DNA from: Daldinia sp. FL1419
Taxonomy: Eukaryota; Ascomycota; Sordariomycetes; Xylariales; Hypoxylaceae
Direction: 5' to 3'
Assembly (NCBI GenBank): GCA_025201765.1
Contig: MU623476.1
Coordinates: forward strand, 1 to 64,000
DNA length: 64,000 nt
In this document: positions 10,737 through 21,760 of the stretch, piece after piece
Layout: each line of letters starts with the position of its first letter
Numbering within the stretch: the first letter of the stretch is position 1
Notes under the pieces: model-generated
Seen by the model: only the letters and a program-made list of their open reading frames with translations
Told to the model about the DNA's origin: nothing
The model's database searches: none
Program-made: the position numbers and the translations under genes

Positions 10737-11487
10737 GATAACGGTAAATGGGTGGCGCTCATGGCGAAGATAAATGAAGTTGACTAGACATGAACCAGCG
10801 GAGAAAGCTTAGAAAAGTGATGATGAGCGAATTCCGCGCATCGCAAAAGTCGTTATTGCCACGTAGATGCGTAGATGCGTAGATGCGTAGGTGCGTAGAT
10901 GCGAGGAGTTTTTACGTGCAGCAATTGCGATTTGATTTCTTCAATGTTCGAAATAGAAATGGCGATATGAAATTTAGCTGAGATCACCTAAGCTAACCCC
11001 ACAAACATCCTATCAGATCTCAGGTATTGTACCTTTTCGTTGTACCTTGATAGGTACACATAATGCAGCTGGGTGGCTCCTGGCGGCAACACGCCAGGTA
11101 CCTGGTATTACCTGTAGGTGATCCAATGCGGTACCCACTACATAAATACATGTAGGTACCCAAGGTATCAAAAATTACATCATATGCTGTTTGCTCGGAT
11201 GAGCATCACCTTAAATCCAATATTTTAAAGATAACGGAGGCATTTAATAAGCGTATTAGCGATGCTCTCAAAATTTCATTTCTATCTACTCTCGAAGCAG
11301 ACGCATTGTGTTGCTTTATACATGGCACAATGTCCCTTCACCCACACCCTCTTCTCTCATCCACCTCATCGCAGCCCCACGGTTACAAGCAACCGTATTA
11401 AATCAATCCTCCGCTTCAAATAAACCATGTCATAATGCTCAACCCAATGAGAACCGCATTTGATAGTATCATCGCGGCCTCCTCCCA
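10737..11487. other. intergenic region with 8-bp tandem repeat
   Basis: Upstream of the ZZ/EF-hand gene. It holds five tandem GTAGATGC units (10863-10902) and a cluster of GGTACC/AGGTA words at 11040-11170. No gene is seen. Confidence 0.5.
10863..10902. repeat. tandem repeat, 5 x 8 bp (GTAGATGC)
   Basis: Five consecutive units, four perfect and the fourth with one change (GTAGGTGC). It lies about 130 bp upstream of the start codon of the minus-strand ZZ/EF-hand gene, so in its promoter or 5' leader. Confidence 0.9.
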
Positions 11488-11976
11488 CTAGTTCTCTGGG
11501 TAGTTTGCCTTGACGCTGAAGTTCTGCGGGCCGGAATAGACTTGGACGGTTCCAGTTGGCGACTGCTGGTTCGTCCACACGATTTGGTCCTTGGTGATGG
11601 TGTGGATGGCGTACGCCTCCTGGTACCAAAGCTCCAGGTCTGCTCCACCGTCCTCTCGCTTAGTCAAGTTGAAGAATGTCGCCGGGTCGCTGCACGCAGT
11701 CTTCTCAACGACGGGGAAGACTTGGTAAGTTCCCGGGTTTGCCGAGCATGTCGTAAAGTTCTGGCCGTTGGAGTATGACCAGGTGAGTTGGACACTATTG
11801 AAAATGTTAGTAATATATCAGGCATTTATCCAGATGTCAACTTACTATCCGACCGAAGAGTGAGGAGTAGCTCCTGCAGAGAACTTGGAGATAGTAAATG
11901 GTACCGGTGCTTCCTTTGCGCCGGCAAGGCCAGTAGCGAGAAGACCGACGAGTGATGCACCTGCGAATAGCTTCAT
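11488..11976 (-). CDS. small secreted protein, 145 aa
   Basis: Two exons on the minus strand, 11976-11846 and 11794-11488, with a 51-bp intron (GTAAG...AATAG). The N-terminus MKLFAGASLVGLLATGLAGA is a strong signal peptide. The mature protein of about 125 residues has only two Cys (around 59 and 78), two or more N-glycosylation sequons (NFT, NLT, NFS) and many aromatic residues, suggesting a compact beta-rich extracellular fold. I do not recognise the family with certainty. Small secreted proteins like this include surface proteins and effector candidates, but nothing here shows which. The long shadow frames at 11366-12268 are out of frame with this model. Confidence 0.7.
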
Positions 11977-13865
11977 TTTGAAGAATGATTGTTTGTATTG
12001 ATTTAAGTGAGGGTGTAGCGAGAGTCTGGTTTAAGCGAGAGGACTGAAGCTGTGGTGAGGATGAAGACCAGGTTTGAGATTTCTCAATGCGACCTTCCAG
12101 GTCTATATATGTCTGACGGTGCCTGTCATCATCGAATCCTACCTGCCTCCGAATGGTCCCAACCCAAGGGGCAGGGGGCGAGTCAATCAACGGCTCTTCA
12201 CTTTCTCCCGACGATCGATACTTCCCGCTGGGCCTAGAATAACGTTGCGATGGTAGGTGTAGCCTCAAATGCAGGCGGACGGCGGTCTATGATAAGAATT
12301 TCAGTGGGGACATAATGATTTCTCCTTTCCTACGATGGGGAATGGTACCCTCCCTGCCTCAATAACTCTTCTTACCCGCACTGCGAATCGCTTTCCATTG
12401 GTCCCAATAAAAACCATTTAGAGGCTTCTGGTGCCTTTCCCAATTTACCCAGTATCGCAGTGTTCTGAGACAAACTCGAAATACTGTAACATGGCAGCTA
12501 TGTCAGGCCTCGTATTCCGCTCGAGGCTCAACTTCGTCTTCCTATTCGTCCAGGGTCGGGATGAAAAATGGTAGATCGTCGCCCAAACCGACCGAAACGC
12601 TACCCAAAACGTAGTTATAGGGCGCTGGCCTTATCCGTAAATAGTAGTGAACTTCATGCTTTAACGCGACAAGAGGTCGGTCCAATTAGAACCGATTAAA
12701 TGTCTCAGTATAGAATATGCTTAAGGGCTTTCGATCTGGCATATATAGTGGCTAAGCCTTCCCCTAGCTATTGATCCCCGAAATGACAGTAATGCCTTTT
12801 ACAACGTTGCAAGAGTCGGCCCTTCCAGCGAGGTCCGAATCGGGCAGAATAAGTGCCACAGTTATGTTACTTCAGAGGAGCGTCATCTTTTCATAGTTCC
12901 AAATTTTCTCGGAAGCCCCGAAACCTTTCTACTACATGATAACAAAAGCAACGAGATGATGCCTTCTGTCTCTCTAGCAAGCAAACATTTTATATATTGA
13001 AATCTATTCTCCATGGCATATTCCGCATTTCCTTACTTGAATGCAAAGCTAGCGCAGACTATATCATATTCTTCGGACCGTTACCTATGCCTGTTTGTAT
13101 AAAAAGAAATAAGTCCAAAAGTTACGAATTTTGGCATCTTGAGATCTCTACATCGTATGGCGTATTTCCTGGTTCACATTGCTCCATCTCGCCAAGTCTC
13201 GTTTGGTGCTAATGCATATAGTGTCTCAAAAGAACCAGTATTTTAGTATAGTTATAGTTAATCAAAAGAATCTTGGACTTATAATGCTATATGCCATAAT
13301 GAACTGCGAGATAAAATATCGTTCGTTGTACTTACCTGCTTACTTGCTCCGGTGGGGCTGAAGGGTCTGCGGGAAGGCCTTAACGGATACCCGTGTTTAG
13401 CGGCTTCGGCATCTAAATTTAGGCAATCCCCACCCCCGCGGCCGTCCGTTACGATGCCTAAGGTGCCCAAATTCCAGGTGCCCAGTCTTAACAAACAATC
13501 CCCAACCACCGCCACAAGTTAACGAGGCGCAGCTCGATAGGCTTGCGTTATACTTTGTCTCAGCTTACACAGGAAGTCACTAACTAATGGGACAAGACAA
13601 AAAACATACGCGTGCTAGTTGTATCAGCCCACCTGTCCACGTCAGCTGCTCAATTCAAGAGTGGTTTTTTTTTTGGTTTTTTTTCGGGGTTTTGATTTCT
13701 CACAGATAAACTCGTTTTTCTTTTTCTGAAAGAGACTGCAACGTTTCTCTTTAACCTGCTATGCCTTTGTACCTTTCGTAAACTACCTAGGTACATAAAA
13801 AAACAGACGTTCATTTCCTACGCTACACTACTCTCGTTAAAGACTACCTAAAAAAGAAAAACAAT
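11977..13865. other. intergenic region, 1.9 kb
   Basis: Divergent promoter space between the small secreted protein gene (-) and the M50B-like gene (+). A GC-rich island at about 13350-13510 contrasts with AT-rich flanks. A perfect TACCTAGGTA palindrome is at 13784-13793, 73 bp before the M50B-like start codon. T-rich tracts occur at 13660-13720. Short ORFs (12997-13212, 13279-13515) carry no recognisable motif. I see no convincing gene. Confidence 0.45.
12098..12110 (-). promoter_or_regulatory. TATA-like element upstream of the small secreted protein gene
   Basis: Read on the minus strand, ATATATAG lies about 125 bp upstream of the start codon at 11976, a usual distance for a strongly expressed fungal secretory gene. 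Confidence 0.35.
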
Positions 13866-15069
13866 ATGGCTCCGGTACTTCAGAAGCCCGGGCTCTCCAT
13901 TTCCGAACATCTACTCCGAAGCGCCAGAGCCGCCGTGGTAGCAGCCGGACCCGAAGTCGCAAGACTTGCCCGGCGGGATGCCGTATCGCGCCGCGACCTA
14001 ACTGTTACTAGCGATGCCCAAAAAGTTACGTTAGGTATCATCGCCGTCTATGTTGTCGTTATCGCTATTTTATGGAACGTTCCTTACGTGCGATGGTCAT
14101 TATGGCCCTTCAAGGTATTTAACCTAGTAGCCGCTACCCTAGATATATTGCTAGACCCCAAGTTTGTTGTTATTAACTACGTTCCCTAGATGCTGGTCAT
14201 CGCATTTCACGAATTTGGACACGCTATAACTGCTGTAAGTAAAAGCCGCCAACTATTCACTCTCTATATTCCCTGAGAATTGCCCTCTATTGATTGAGTT
14301 AACTGGGGAGTTACTATTCCCCCAGCATCTATAAACCTCCCCCACCTAATACTTCAGGAAACACTAAATCGCTGACTCGTGTTAGTGTTGCACCGGTGGA
14401 CGTGTCAAATCCATATCACTTGACCCTCGCGAAGGAGGTGTCACTCACAGTACGTACCTTCACCCTATAATTCTCATGATATAATTTTAACTCTTGTTAT
14501 TAGTGGTTGGAGGGAAGAGCGCTATCACGTTACCCGCCGGTTACCTAGGATCTTCGCTCATCGGTGCCCTTCTCATATTTTGCGGCTTTGATATTGTTGC
14601 AAGCAAAATTGCCAGTCTAGTTTTAGGCGTATGCTTCCTACTAACACTGTGGTGGGGTAAACGAGATTGGCTTACGATCTTGACTATTCTACTCGCCGTC
14701 GGCCTGTTGGTGGCATTTTGGTTCATCGCCCATGCCGAACCATTGAGATTCCTTGTGCTCTTCATTGGTGTGATGAGTTCGCTATATAGCGTCTGGGATA
14801 TTGTGAGTCTTACATAAATTTCCCTGCATGTTTTTTTTTGTGTACTAATCAACTTCTAGTGTGACGACTTGATCCTTCGCAAAGTCAATAGTTCTGATGC
14901 GAGTGTGTTTGCCGAGCGTTACGGCGGCTCTTCTCAATGCTGGGGGGTTATCTGGTCCATTATTTCAGTTTGCTTTATGGCTGCCGGAATTATTGCTGGA
15001 ATCGCCGCGTTTCCGCAATCATTCGCACAACAGGAAGATGATTCGAAGAATTTCATTCCTACTCTCTAA
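13866..15069 (+). CDS. peptidase M50B-like integral membrane protein, 288 aa
   Basis: Five exons close in frame: 13866-14114, 14190-14234, 14386-14449, 14504-14802, 14860-15069. Exon 2 is only 45 nt and carries the zinc metalloprotease motif HEFGH (residues 90-94). The protein has a short soluble N-terminus, a first membrane segment at about residues 56-74, and further hydrophobic segments in exons 4 and 5 (LGSSLIGALLIFCG, then two more, then the last near the C-terminus). The M50B-like family resembles site-2 proteases; the second metal-binding Asp is not obvious by eye, so activity is not certain. The intron before exon 5 has a good branch point (GTACTAATC, 14842). The protein ends in a soluble acidic tail. 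Confidence 0.85.
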
Positions 15070-15908
15070 GCGACCTACTACGATAATAGGGTGTGAGGTT
15101 GTGGAATTGTGGAGTTATAGAGTTATGCCTCGCCATTCAATTATACGGAATTTGAGGCCTCCAATAATGGCCTCTATGGTTCCTATCATGAGAAAAGAAT
15201 AACCCACAGGGCCTTCGCTTTTTTTTCTTTTCAATAACCAGTCTAACGTAGATACCCCTTTCTTATTAATCAATACCAAATAATAAATCTAATGCGGATT
15301 TATTTTCTTTCCATTCTAGTTGTCTTCGTTCTTACGATCCACCTCATCTGTGCATTACTTGGCTGCTGCCGCGTAAGCTTTTGCCCAATAGTCACGCTAG
15401 AATTTAATAGTTGATGTACAGCCTCGGATATTACTTGACTTATACTTGACTTGTAGCTTCTCGTAATCGCGCAATTGCGCGATCCCCAGGTTATGAACAC
15501 TCTTTCTCTAATGCGTAAACGAGGTTTGTTTACTCAAGATTTCTAAGAGCAAGCTCGATCCTACACATTATGCAAACCACCCCAGTGAGCGTTAGGGCTT
15601 CAACAATCTTGCTAGGAAGTAGAGAGCAACACTAAATGACCTCATAGCAGATTTGCCAGTAGGATCGTGGCGCATTTTTCGCCTGTTCAGCTAAACCGGG
15701 TAGGTAGTACCACATAGCCACCACGATTGAAGATGAAATTGCAGCCGGATGCGTAAACTGGTAGCCTCAGGCTCCAAACGTATGTTGTAAATCTTGATAT
15801 TTAATATGATTCAACCCGACAAAATTCACCTATATTATACACTAAGAATAATCCATAAACCAACCATCCTCACCACAAAGAACAACACGCCAGCTCAATC
15901 CTGCTACA
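15070..15908. other. intergenic region, 0.8 kb
   Basis: Holds only short ORFs with no motif. A GTAGGTAGTACC stretch is at about 15700. Nothing else is seen. Confidence 0.4.
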
Positions 15909-16511
15909 TTGGCGTATTCTATCTTTAGTCGCACCCAAGTCCCATACCCCTATTACACCTTCAAGATGGGCGCAGCTGGCCTCATAACACGTCTAAAGAA
16001 AGCGATAAAACCTCAAGAACCAACTAAAGAGTATAAAGAGGAAGATGTTGAATATCCTGAATTATCGCTAGAGGAGAACGAGCCTATATCCAAAGCCTTG
16101 TCGCAATCGGGACTACACGCTCCAAAGTCAAACAAAGGACTGCGAAAACCGTCCGTCTCGAGCGGACACTCGTCAGGCAGGTCAAGCACCAGACAAAATA
16201 CGAGTCCCGAGCCTTCAGATTATTTATACTTTGGCGAAGGCGTGTCGGCGGCGGAGGTCTCCAAATCTCTATCAATACGAAGTCGAAGTAAATCATCCAA
16301 CATCCAAGCAGATCAGTCGACGTCGACCTACGTGACGCAAAATTATTCTACGAGTAGTACCAGCAGAGATAATAGCGGATTTTTAAAGACGGGGATGGAT
16401 ACACACACGAGCCAGATGGGATATACAAATTTGACGTACGGAGGGTCGCTACAATACGATTACGCTGGCACTCAAGCACCAGGTGTAGCAGGTTTCGGGA
16501 GCGCAACATGA
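15909..16511 (+). CDS. Ser-rich hypothetical protein, 200 aa (or 181 aa from 15966)
   Basis: A single open frame. Two starts are possible: 15909 (MAYSIFS) and 15966 (MGAAGLITRLKKAIKP). The second gives an amphipathic basic N-terminus followed by an acidic patch (EEDVEYPELSLEENE), so I favour it. The rest is dominated by Ser, Thr, Gly and Tyr (SSGHSSGRSSTR, SLSIRSRSKSS) and looks disordered, with many possible phosphorylation sites. No known domain is visible. Moderate length and skewed composition argue for a real gene, but similarity to other proteins cannot be judged here. Confidence 0.55.
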   Translation: MAYSIFSRTQVPYPYYTFKMGAAGLITRLKKAIKPQEPTKEYKEEDVEYPELSLEENEPISKALSQSGLHAPKSNKGLRKPSVSSGHSSGRSSTRQNTSPEPSDYLYFGEGVSAAEVSKSLSIRSRSKSSNIQADQSTSTYVTQNYSTSSTSRDNSGFLKTGMDTHTSQMGYTNLTYGGSLQYDYAGTQAPGVAGFGSAT

Positions 16512-17127
16512 AAGATTCAATGTTTTATGTACTTGTCCGTTTCAGCTAGCGGCTTCATCCCCGATTATTTTAGTTTGTATGATACCAGTTTAGACCCTAG
16601 CAAATGTAGATCATGCAAGATCATCTGCAAATCCAGCCACTAGGATTACAGACACCGAATAAGGAATAAGCGTTTACAAGAAAAGACGGGACGTAAAGAT
16701 GTAACTACATAGGAGAAGCGTGCTAATTAACCGGTATCCACCAAACTAAGTATAAGCCAGCCGAGGCACGTAGTGTACCTGAGACGGTGTCAGTAGGGGA
16801 AGTTGAATAAGCGTCACCAGAGGCAAACTTATATAACAATCTCAAAGATAAAATGTAAACTTTCCTAGAGCTACACTTATATAACATTTATTAAACAACA
16901 CCATCTTGATGCTCGTTAGGTACCTAACCGGCTCACATAACTTGATACCTATTCCCCTTGACCAGTGAGCACGTCTTACATGCCATGTAAGCATCTAGCC
17001 CTCATTACGTATATACGTAAATCGAACATCCAGCCCTTAGCTAACAAATAACAGGCCGGACACCAAGGTAACCGCAACCTTCCCATCCGTCCAGGATGTC
17101 GTCAAAAGTCCCGCCTTCCCAACCGCC
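16512..17127. other. intergenic region, 0.6 kb
   Basis: Contains the perfect 12-bp palindrome TTAGGTACCTAA at 16916-16927. No gene is seen. Confidence 0.4.
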
Positions 17128-18276
17128 ATGTGGCAGCTGGAGCCGCACCAAAGCGGTCTCCTCCCCGTCGCCGCCGGGCGAGGCGGGCCCATAAACATCA
17201 GCTGGGAAGTCCACGGCGAGGGTCCTATAAAACTCATAGTAGGTACCGTATCTCGTTATCAAGCCCTATTTTCAGAACCCCTTTTTGACGAAGCTTACAG
17301 AGTGCATAGCTCCTCTGCGGCTTAGGCTTCTTCAAAACCGCCTACCAGCGGCAAACCATGCACTTCGGACACGTCCACGGGTCCAAGTACTCCGTGCTGC
17401 TGCTCGATAACCGGGGCATGGGCGGCTCCGATAAGCCGTTGTCGCGGTATAGCACCTCCGAAATGGCGCGTGACGCCCTAGAAGTGCTCGACCATGTGGG
17501 CTGGACGTCGCCGCGGGAAGTCCATGTCAGCGGCATCAGTATGGGCGGCATGATTGCGCAGGAATTGGCGTATCTGGCGCCGGAGCGCATTGCTAGCTTG
17601 AGTCTGATTTGCACGGCCGCTTGTATCGAGAACACGACTACGTTTACGGAGAATATGATGAATAGGATCATGATGTTGTTGCCGAAGAGTTTGGATCGGA
17701 GTGTGCAGTATGCGGCTGGCGCAAGTATGTATTACTACAATTGTTCCTATTATCTCCTTTCCAGCTCACAATTGTATTCGACTCTTCCTGGGCCAGGTTG
17801 GATATACTAACACCTATCCAGTATTCCCAGCAAGCTACCTCCTCTCCCCAGACAGCGCCATCGTCCCCGACGAATCCGTCCCCAAATGCAAGATCCCACC
17901 TGGGGGCTACCTCAAGTTCAACAGCAATTATGAGCGTTTTGCCGCGCAAGAAATCACCAAGCAGCGAGACGCCAACGGCTTCACCAAAAAAGGATTCCTA
18001 CTACAGCTCATCGCCGCAGGCTGGCATCACAAGAGTCCCGAGCAACTACAAGAGATCGGCGACAAGGTAGGACGTGAGCGGATCTTAGTTATGCACGGCA
18101 CTGACGACGGCATGATATCCACGCCTCACGGGCGGAAATTGATATCATACTTGCAACCCGGTGAAGGCTTAATTGTCGACGGCTTAGGACACGCGCCTAT
18201 CAACGAGCGAACGCAATGGTTCAACGAATTGCTCGAGGCGCGGTGCGCATTAGGCGAGAGGCTGAGCGGACGGTAA
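17128..18276 (+). CDS. alpha/beta hydrolase, 326 aa
   Basis: Three exons: 17128-17238, 17310-17724, 17822-18276, with introns of 71 and 97 bp. The second intron has a textbook branch point (ATACTAACAC, about 17804). The spliced protein has the canonical order of an alpha/beta hydrolase: an oxyanion-region GLGFF segment, DNRGMGGSD, the nucleophile elbow GISMGG (Ser114), an acid-strand segment MHGTDDGMI, and the catalytic His in GLGHAP near the C-terminus. No signal peptide is visible, so it is probably cytosolic. The start is the least certain part: the first ATG in frame gives a short lead into the first strand. Substrate unknown; the family covers esterases, lipases and epoxide hydrolase-like enzymes. 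Confidence 0.8.
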
Positions 18277-18717
18277 AGACATAGACGATGATGATACTGT
18301 ACAGGCATGTAAAACTAGATAGGTATAACTCTACATACCAAACTACGCTATTAGAAACAAAAGGGTAGCAAGTCAACGCGGGCCCTATGCGAGCGGGATT
18401 AGTATAAAATTCGTGTTGGAACGTTACGCAACGCAGCAAACTGTTCAAAAGCAGCATCGTTGAGCTTAGTTCTAACATAACAAGAATCCTTGAATAGCCG
18501 CATTGTGTGGGATGCGAATACGCCATATTCCGCCCAAACCAGGTATCACATATCGAATTTCCTCAAGCCTATCGAAACAAACAATCCCATCCATACCCTT
18601 ATTTGCGCCTGTTCGTTTTTCTTCCGCTTCCGAGTACCAAGTAACAAAATTTGGCCCCGTAATTTAATCCAGCAGATGCCTGCGCAAGAATTGAAGAGCA
18701 TTCTCTACCCTGTCCTT
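18277..18717. other. intergenic region between convergent genes
   Basis: Lies between the 3' ends of the alpha/beta hydrolase and SWC3. An alternative final SWC3 exon could lie at about 18599-18671 (see the SWC3 entry). Otherwise nothing is seen. Confidence 0.4.
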
Positions 18718-20936
18718 CTAACTTACAGTGGCGATGAAGCTCTGATACTGCTCGTCCTCTCCTAACGGTTTCATTATTGGTTTTTGCGGCGGGGTTGCTG
18801 TAGATGCCTTGGTAGCATTCCACAATACACCAGGCTGTTGAGGCTGATTCGCTGGATCTGCCTTTGGCGTATTTGTGCCATCCTCTGCTTGCTCGTCTCT
18901 ATCCGCTTTTGGTAGACGCATTGCAAGGAGCACATACTCAGCCCGTGTCATATTATCCATGATATCATCCATGTAGCGTCGCACTTCATCTTGGGGTGCC
19001 ACAACCCTCGCCAGACTCTCCAGGTGCTTGGGGGACTGAGCATATATCCGGATCGTCACAGGTTGATAATAGTCTAAAGCGGGGTCCCCTCCGTACTCCA
19101 GCTTACTTCCCTTTCGTACAATGAGGAACGATGCAATAGCTTGAGTCGGGTTGACGAATTCGATAATGCTATACTTGGGGAACAAGTACCTATCACCAGT
19201 GCCGCCAGAAAATTCTAGCACGATGGCCGAGATATCAGGTTTGGCAGAGGGTGGCGGCCCTTTAGAGCGTAATGCCTGCTGAGAATTAGACGCATGACTA
19301 GGTTGCCCAGGCCCTGTAAGTGATGCCTTCCTCGATACAGAGCCGTTTTGCACAGTAGGACTCTCAACACCGTTTGTGGCTGTTGTTTGGGGAGCTCCAG
19401 TCGCCGCTTGCTGAGGTTTGGGGGGATCCTTCACAACGAGGTCTTTAAGTTTATCGAGTGTTGCTTTCAGATCCGTCGTATCTGTGAATTTGGTTTTGCC
19501 TTCTGCTATTCGCCTGACAATTTCCCGTGTAGCCAAGTCGTCTAGGGCCTTCTTCACGAGTAAAATTACTAATGGATCGCTTCCTGGTGGTGTCCTCAGA
19601 TCGTTCGACCTTTGATGTGGATTGGAAGCGAGAACGATATCAAGGATAGTTCGGACCTCATCGGCAAAATACTTTACTGTTCTACCATCCACGATAAGCC
19701 TGTCCGCCGAAGGACCTTGCTGGCCCCCTTTTCTTTTATAGTCAGCGGTAATTTGGTCAATTATCTTTTGAAAATGCGCCAACTCAGCCGGCGCGGCATC
19801 GCCTATAGCTACACGCTTCATGAGATCACGGAGCTGTGGATCTTCAGATGCTCTCTCCGCCAGTGTTACTATTATAGGATCAGCGCCGGGAGCTGCCGGT
19901 GGAGCTGGTTTTGCGGCTGGTGTAGCAGGCTTGGCTGGCACGGGGGCAGTTGATCCCGTGACTGCTGGGATCGCTCCTGGATTGGGAGCATGTAGCGATC
20001 TATTGGTATTCAATCCAGGCTGAGAAGCTCCCCTCGGTTGGGGGGGCGCTGGCTGCGAAGGACCAGTCGTGGGCGGGAGCGCTGGTGGGTGTTGGGGGGC
20101 GGCAAGGACTGACTCGAGACCGCGTGGGGAAGCTAGCGGCTTATTAGGAGGTACAGCGGCAGACGGTGGCCGTTGTAGGTCTTGTTGTTGGGCTTGCGGT
20201 TGTTGGGCTTGGGCTTGGGCTTGGGCTTGTACCGGTGGTTGCGCTGGTGCGGGTGGTTGGGATGGGGGCTTAACCGGCGCTTGTGAAGGTGAGGCTGATG
20301 GTGCGCTCGGGGTAGAAGGCGTGCTCGGTTTCGGAGGAGGGGGCATAGCACCATTTGGAGGGCCGTATTGCACGATAGGTCGAAAAGTAGAATTGATAGT
20401 GGGCGCAGGTTTCGGGTCTTTGACGGCATACAAGGTGGCTTCGAGAACGTGAGGCTCGACAGTAATTGTAACTTGGCCGATCTTGGTCATGCTATCTTTA
20501 GGAGGGTTGTTTGGATCCTCTTTGACAACACCTTTCCGCTTCGTAGGTTTTGTCCAATACTTCTCGAAGACGCCTTCGTGTGCCCATTTTTGACGCGATC
20601 TGGATAATGAATCGGCTAGGACACCACTACGATGATAGCGTTAGCGCATTTCCTGCTGATGCGTGAGGTTTAGCGGAGATACCTTTCTTGGATGGACTGG
20701 TAGTCTTTACTCGAGAGATCATCGGGTTGGGGATGCTCGACAGTGGGTAAGGGATTACCAGCCTGAATGGACTTTGGTAGAGGAGGGTCTTCCGGAACGG
20801 TTTCAGTAGGCACCGGAGTCGATGCCGACGCTGGAGCTGGAGTTACAGACCGCTCGGGAGGCGTCGCAGTTCTTTTTTTGGAGACATGTTCGACCCTCGC
20901 GGCAGCCCTCGCCGGTAACTTTCGTTTTCTCTCCAT
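18718..20936 (-). CDS. SWC3: SWR1 chromatin-remodelling complex subunit Swc3, 720 aa
   Basis: Two exons on the minus strand, 20936-20683 and 20626-18718, joined across a 56-bp intron. The N-terminus begins MERKRKLPARAAAR, and the spliced junction reads SGVLADSLSRSRQKW followed by EKYWTKPTKRKG, matching the conserved N-terminal Swc3 block. In yeast Swc3 is part of the complex that exchanges H2A for H2A.Z. The middle (about residues 180-310) is a Pro/Ala/Gln-rich low-complexity region with a QAQAQAQ run. A C-terminal part (about 530-660) with YLFPKYSIIEF and RIYAQSPKHLE looks folded. The gene ends at TAG 18718, but that stop directly follows a good donor (GTAAGT). An alternative model splices to 18671 and adds about 26 residues, though with no clear branch point. 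Confidence 0.85.
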
Positions 20937-21760
20937 TGAAACGAACTTATATAACGGCTTCTACCGCTAAACGAAGCTTAATAATAGATCAACCGTAGGA
21001 ATGTAAAGAAAATAAGGATAAACGCTGTATTCCATTAAAAGAAGGTTGAACCCAAGAACATCTTGCTACTAGTGCCACTATCTTTCAATTAAAAAGAAAA
21101 AAAAAAGATAGCGAAGATCACCTAGTGATCCCGTACGGAGAGACGAGAAACGCAATAGTATGGTATAGATGAGGTCACAAGTCCATCAATAATATGAAGT
21201 AATTGGAGGTTATTCGACGCGAAGTTCGGCTTGAATATTCGATTGGGTGACGAGATATGGGAAACTAGAAACTTTTGAGAGGTAGCTTGATCAATAACAA
21301 GGAAAGAAGTTGAACGTTTGTAATTAGTGGTGGAAAGGCGGGTCTACTTTTTTGATGCTACCTACACCCGTACGTACCTCTTGTGGTACCTTAGCAAAAT
21401 CCTTACAGGCTACCTATCTGGGGGAGGATCAGGCTGTCAGGGTCAGCAGGGTTCGCCGCAAAGACCCGCAATCATACACCGTACAGTCAAGATAAGGTGC
21501 AAATATCATCTATAAGCATGTTGTTCCCCCTTATCTTGTATTATGCATTTAAAAGGCTATACTTCACTTAAATCCCACTCGATTGGACGGTAAGAAGTAA
21601 GTCCCAAAGCACCTAATCGCCGGCCGACATGGAACATCTCATGATTCAACATGGATATGAAATATATTTGCATCTTATAACCAATCGTCAACTACCCGTA
21701 CTTTATCCCTTAAACGTCTCTACTATAGGAGACTAAAGCCGATAATCTTATGAAAAAATC
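20937..21760. other. intergenic region, 0.8 kb (divergent promoters)
   Basis: Upstream of both SWC3 (-) and the ABHD12-like gene (+). An A-rich run is at 21090-21110. No gene is seen. Confidence 0.4.

Noticed and set aside
20069..20452. Gly/Cys/Trp-rich + strand ORF of 127 codons
   Set aside because: It is the complement of the Pro/Gln-rich low-complexity part of SWC3.
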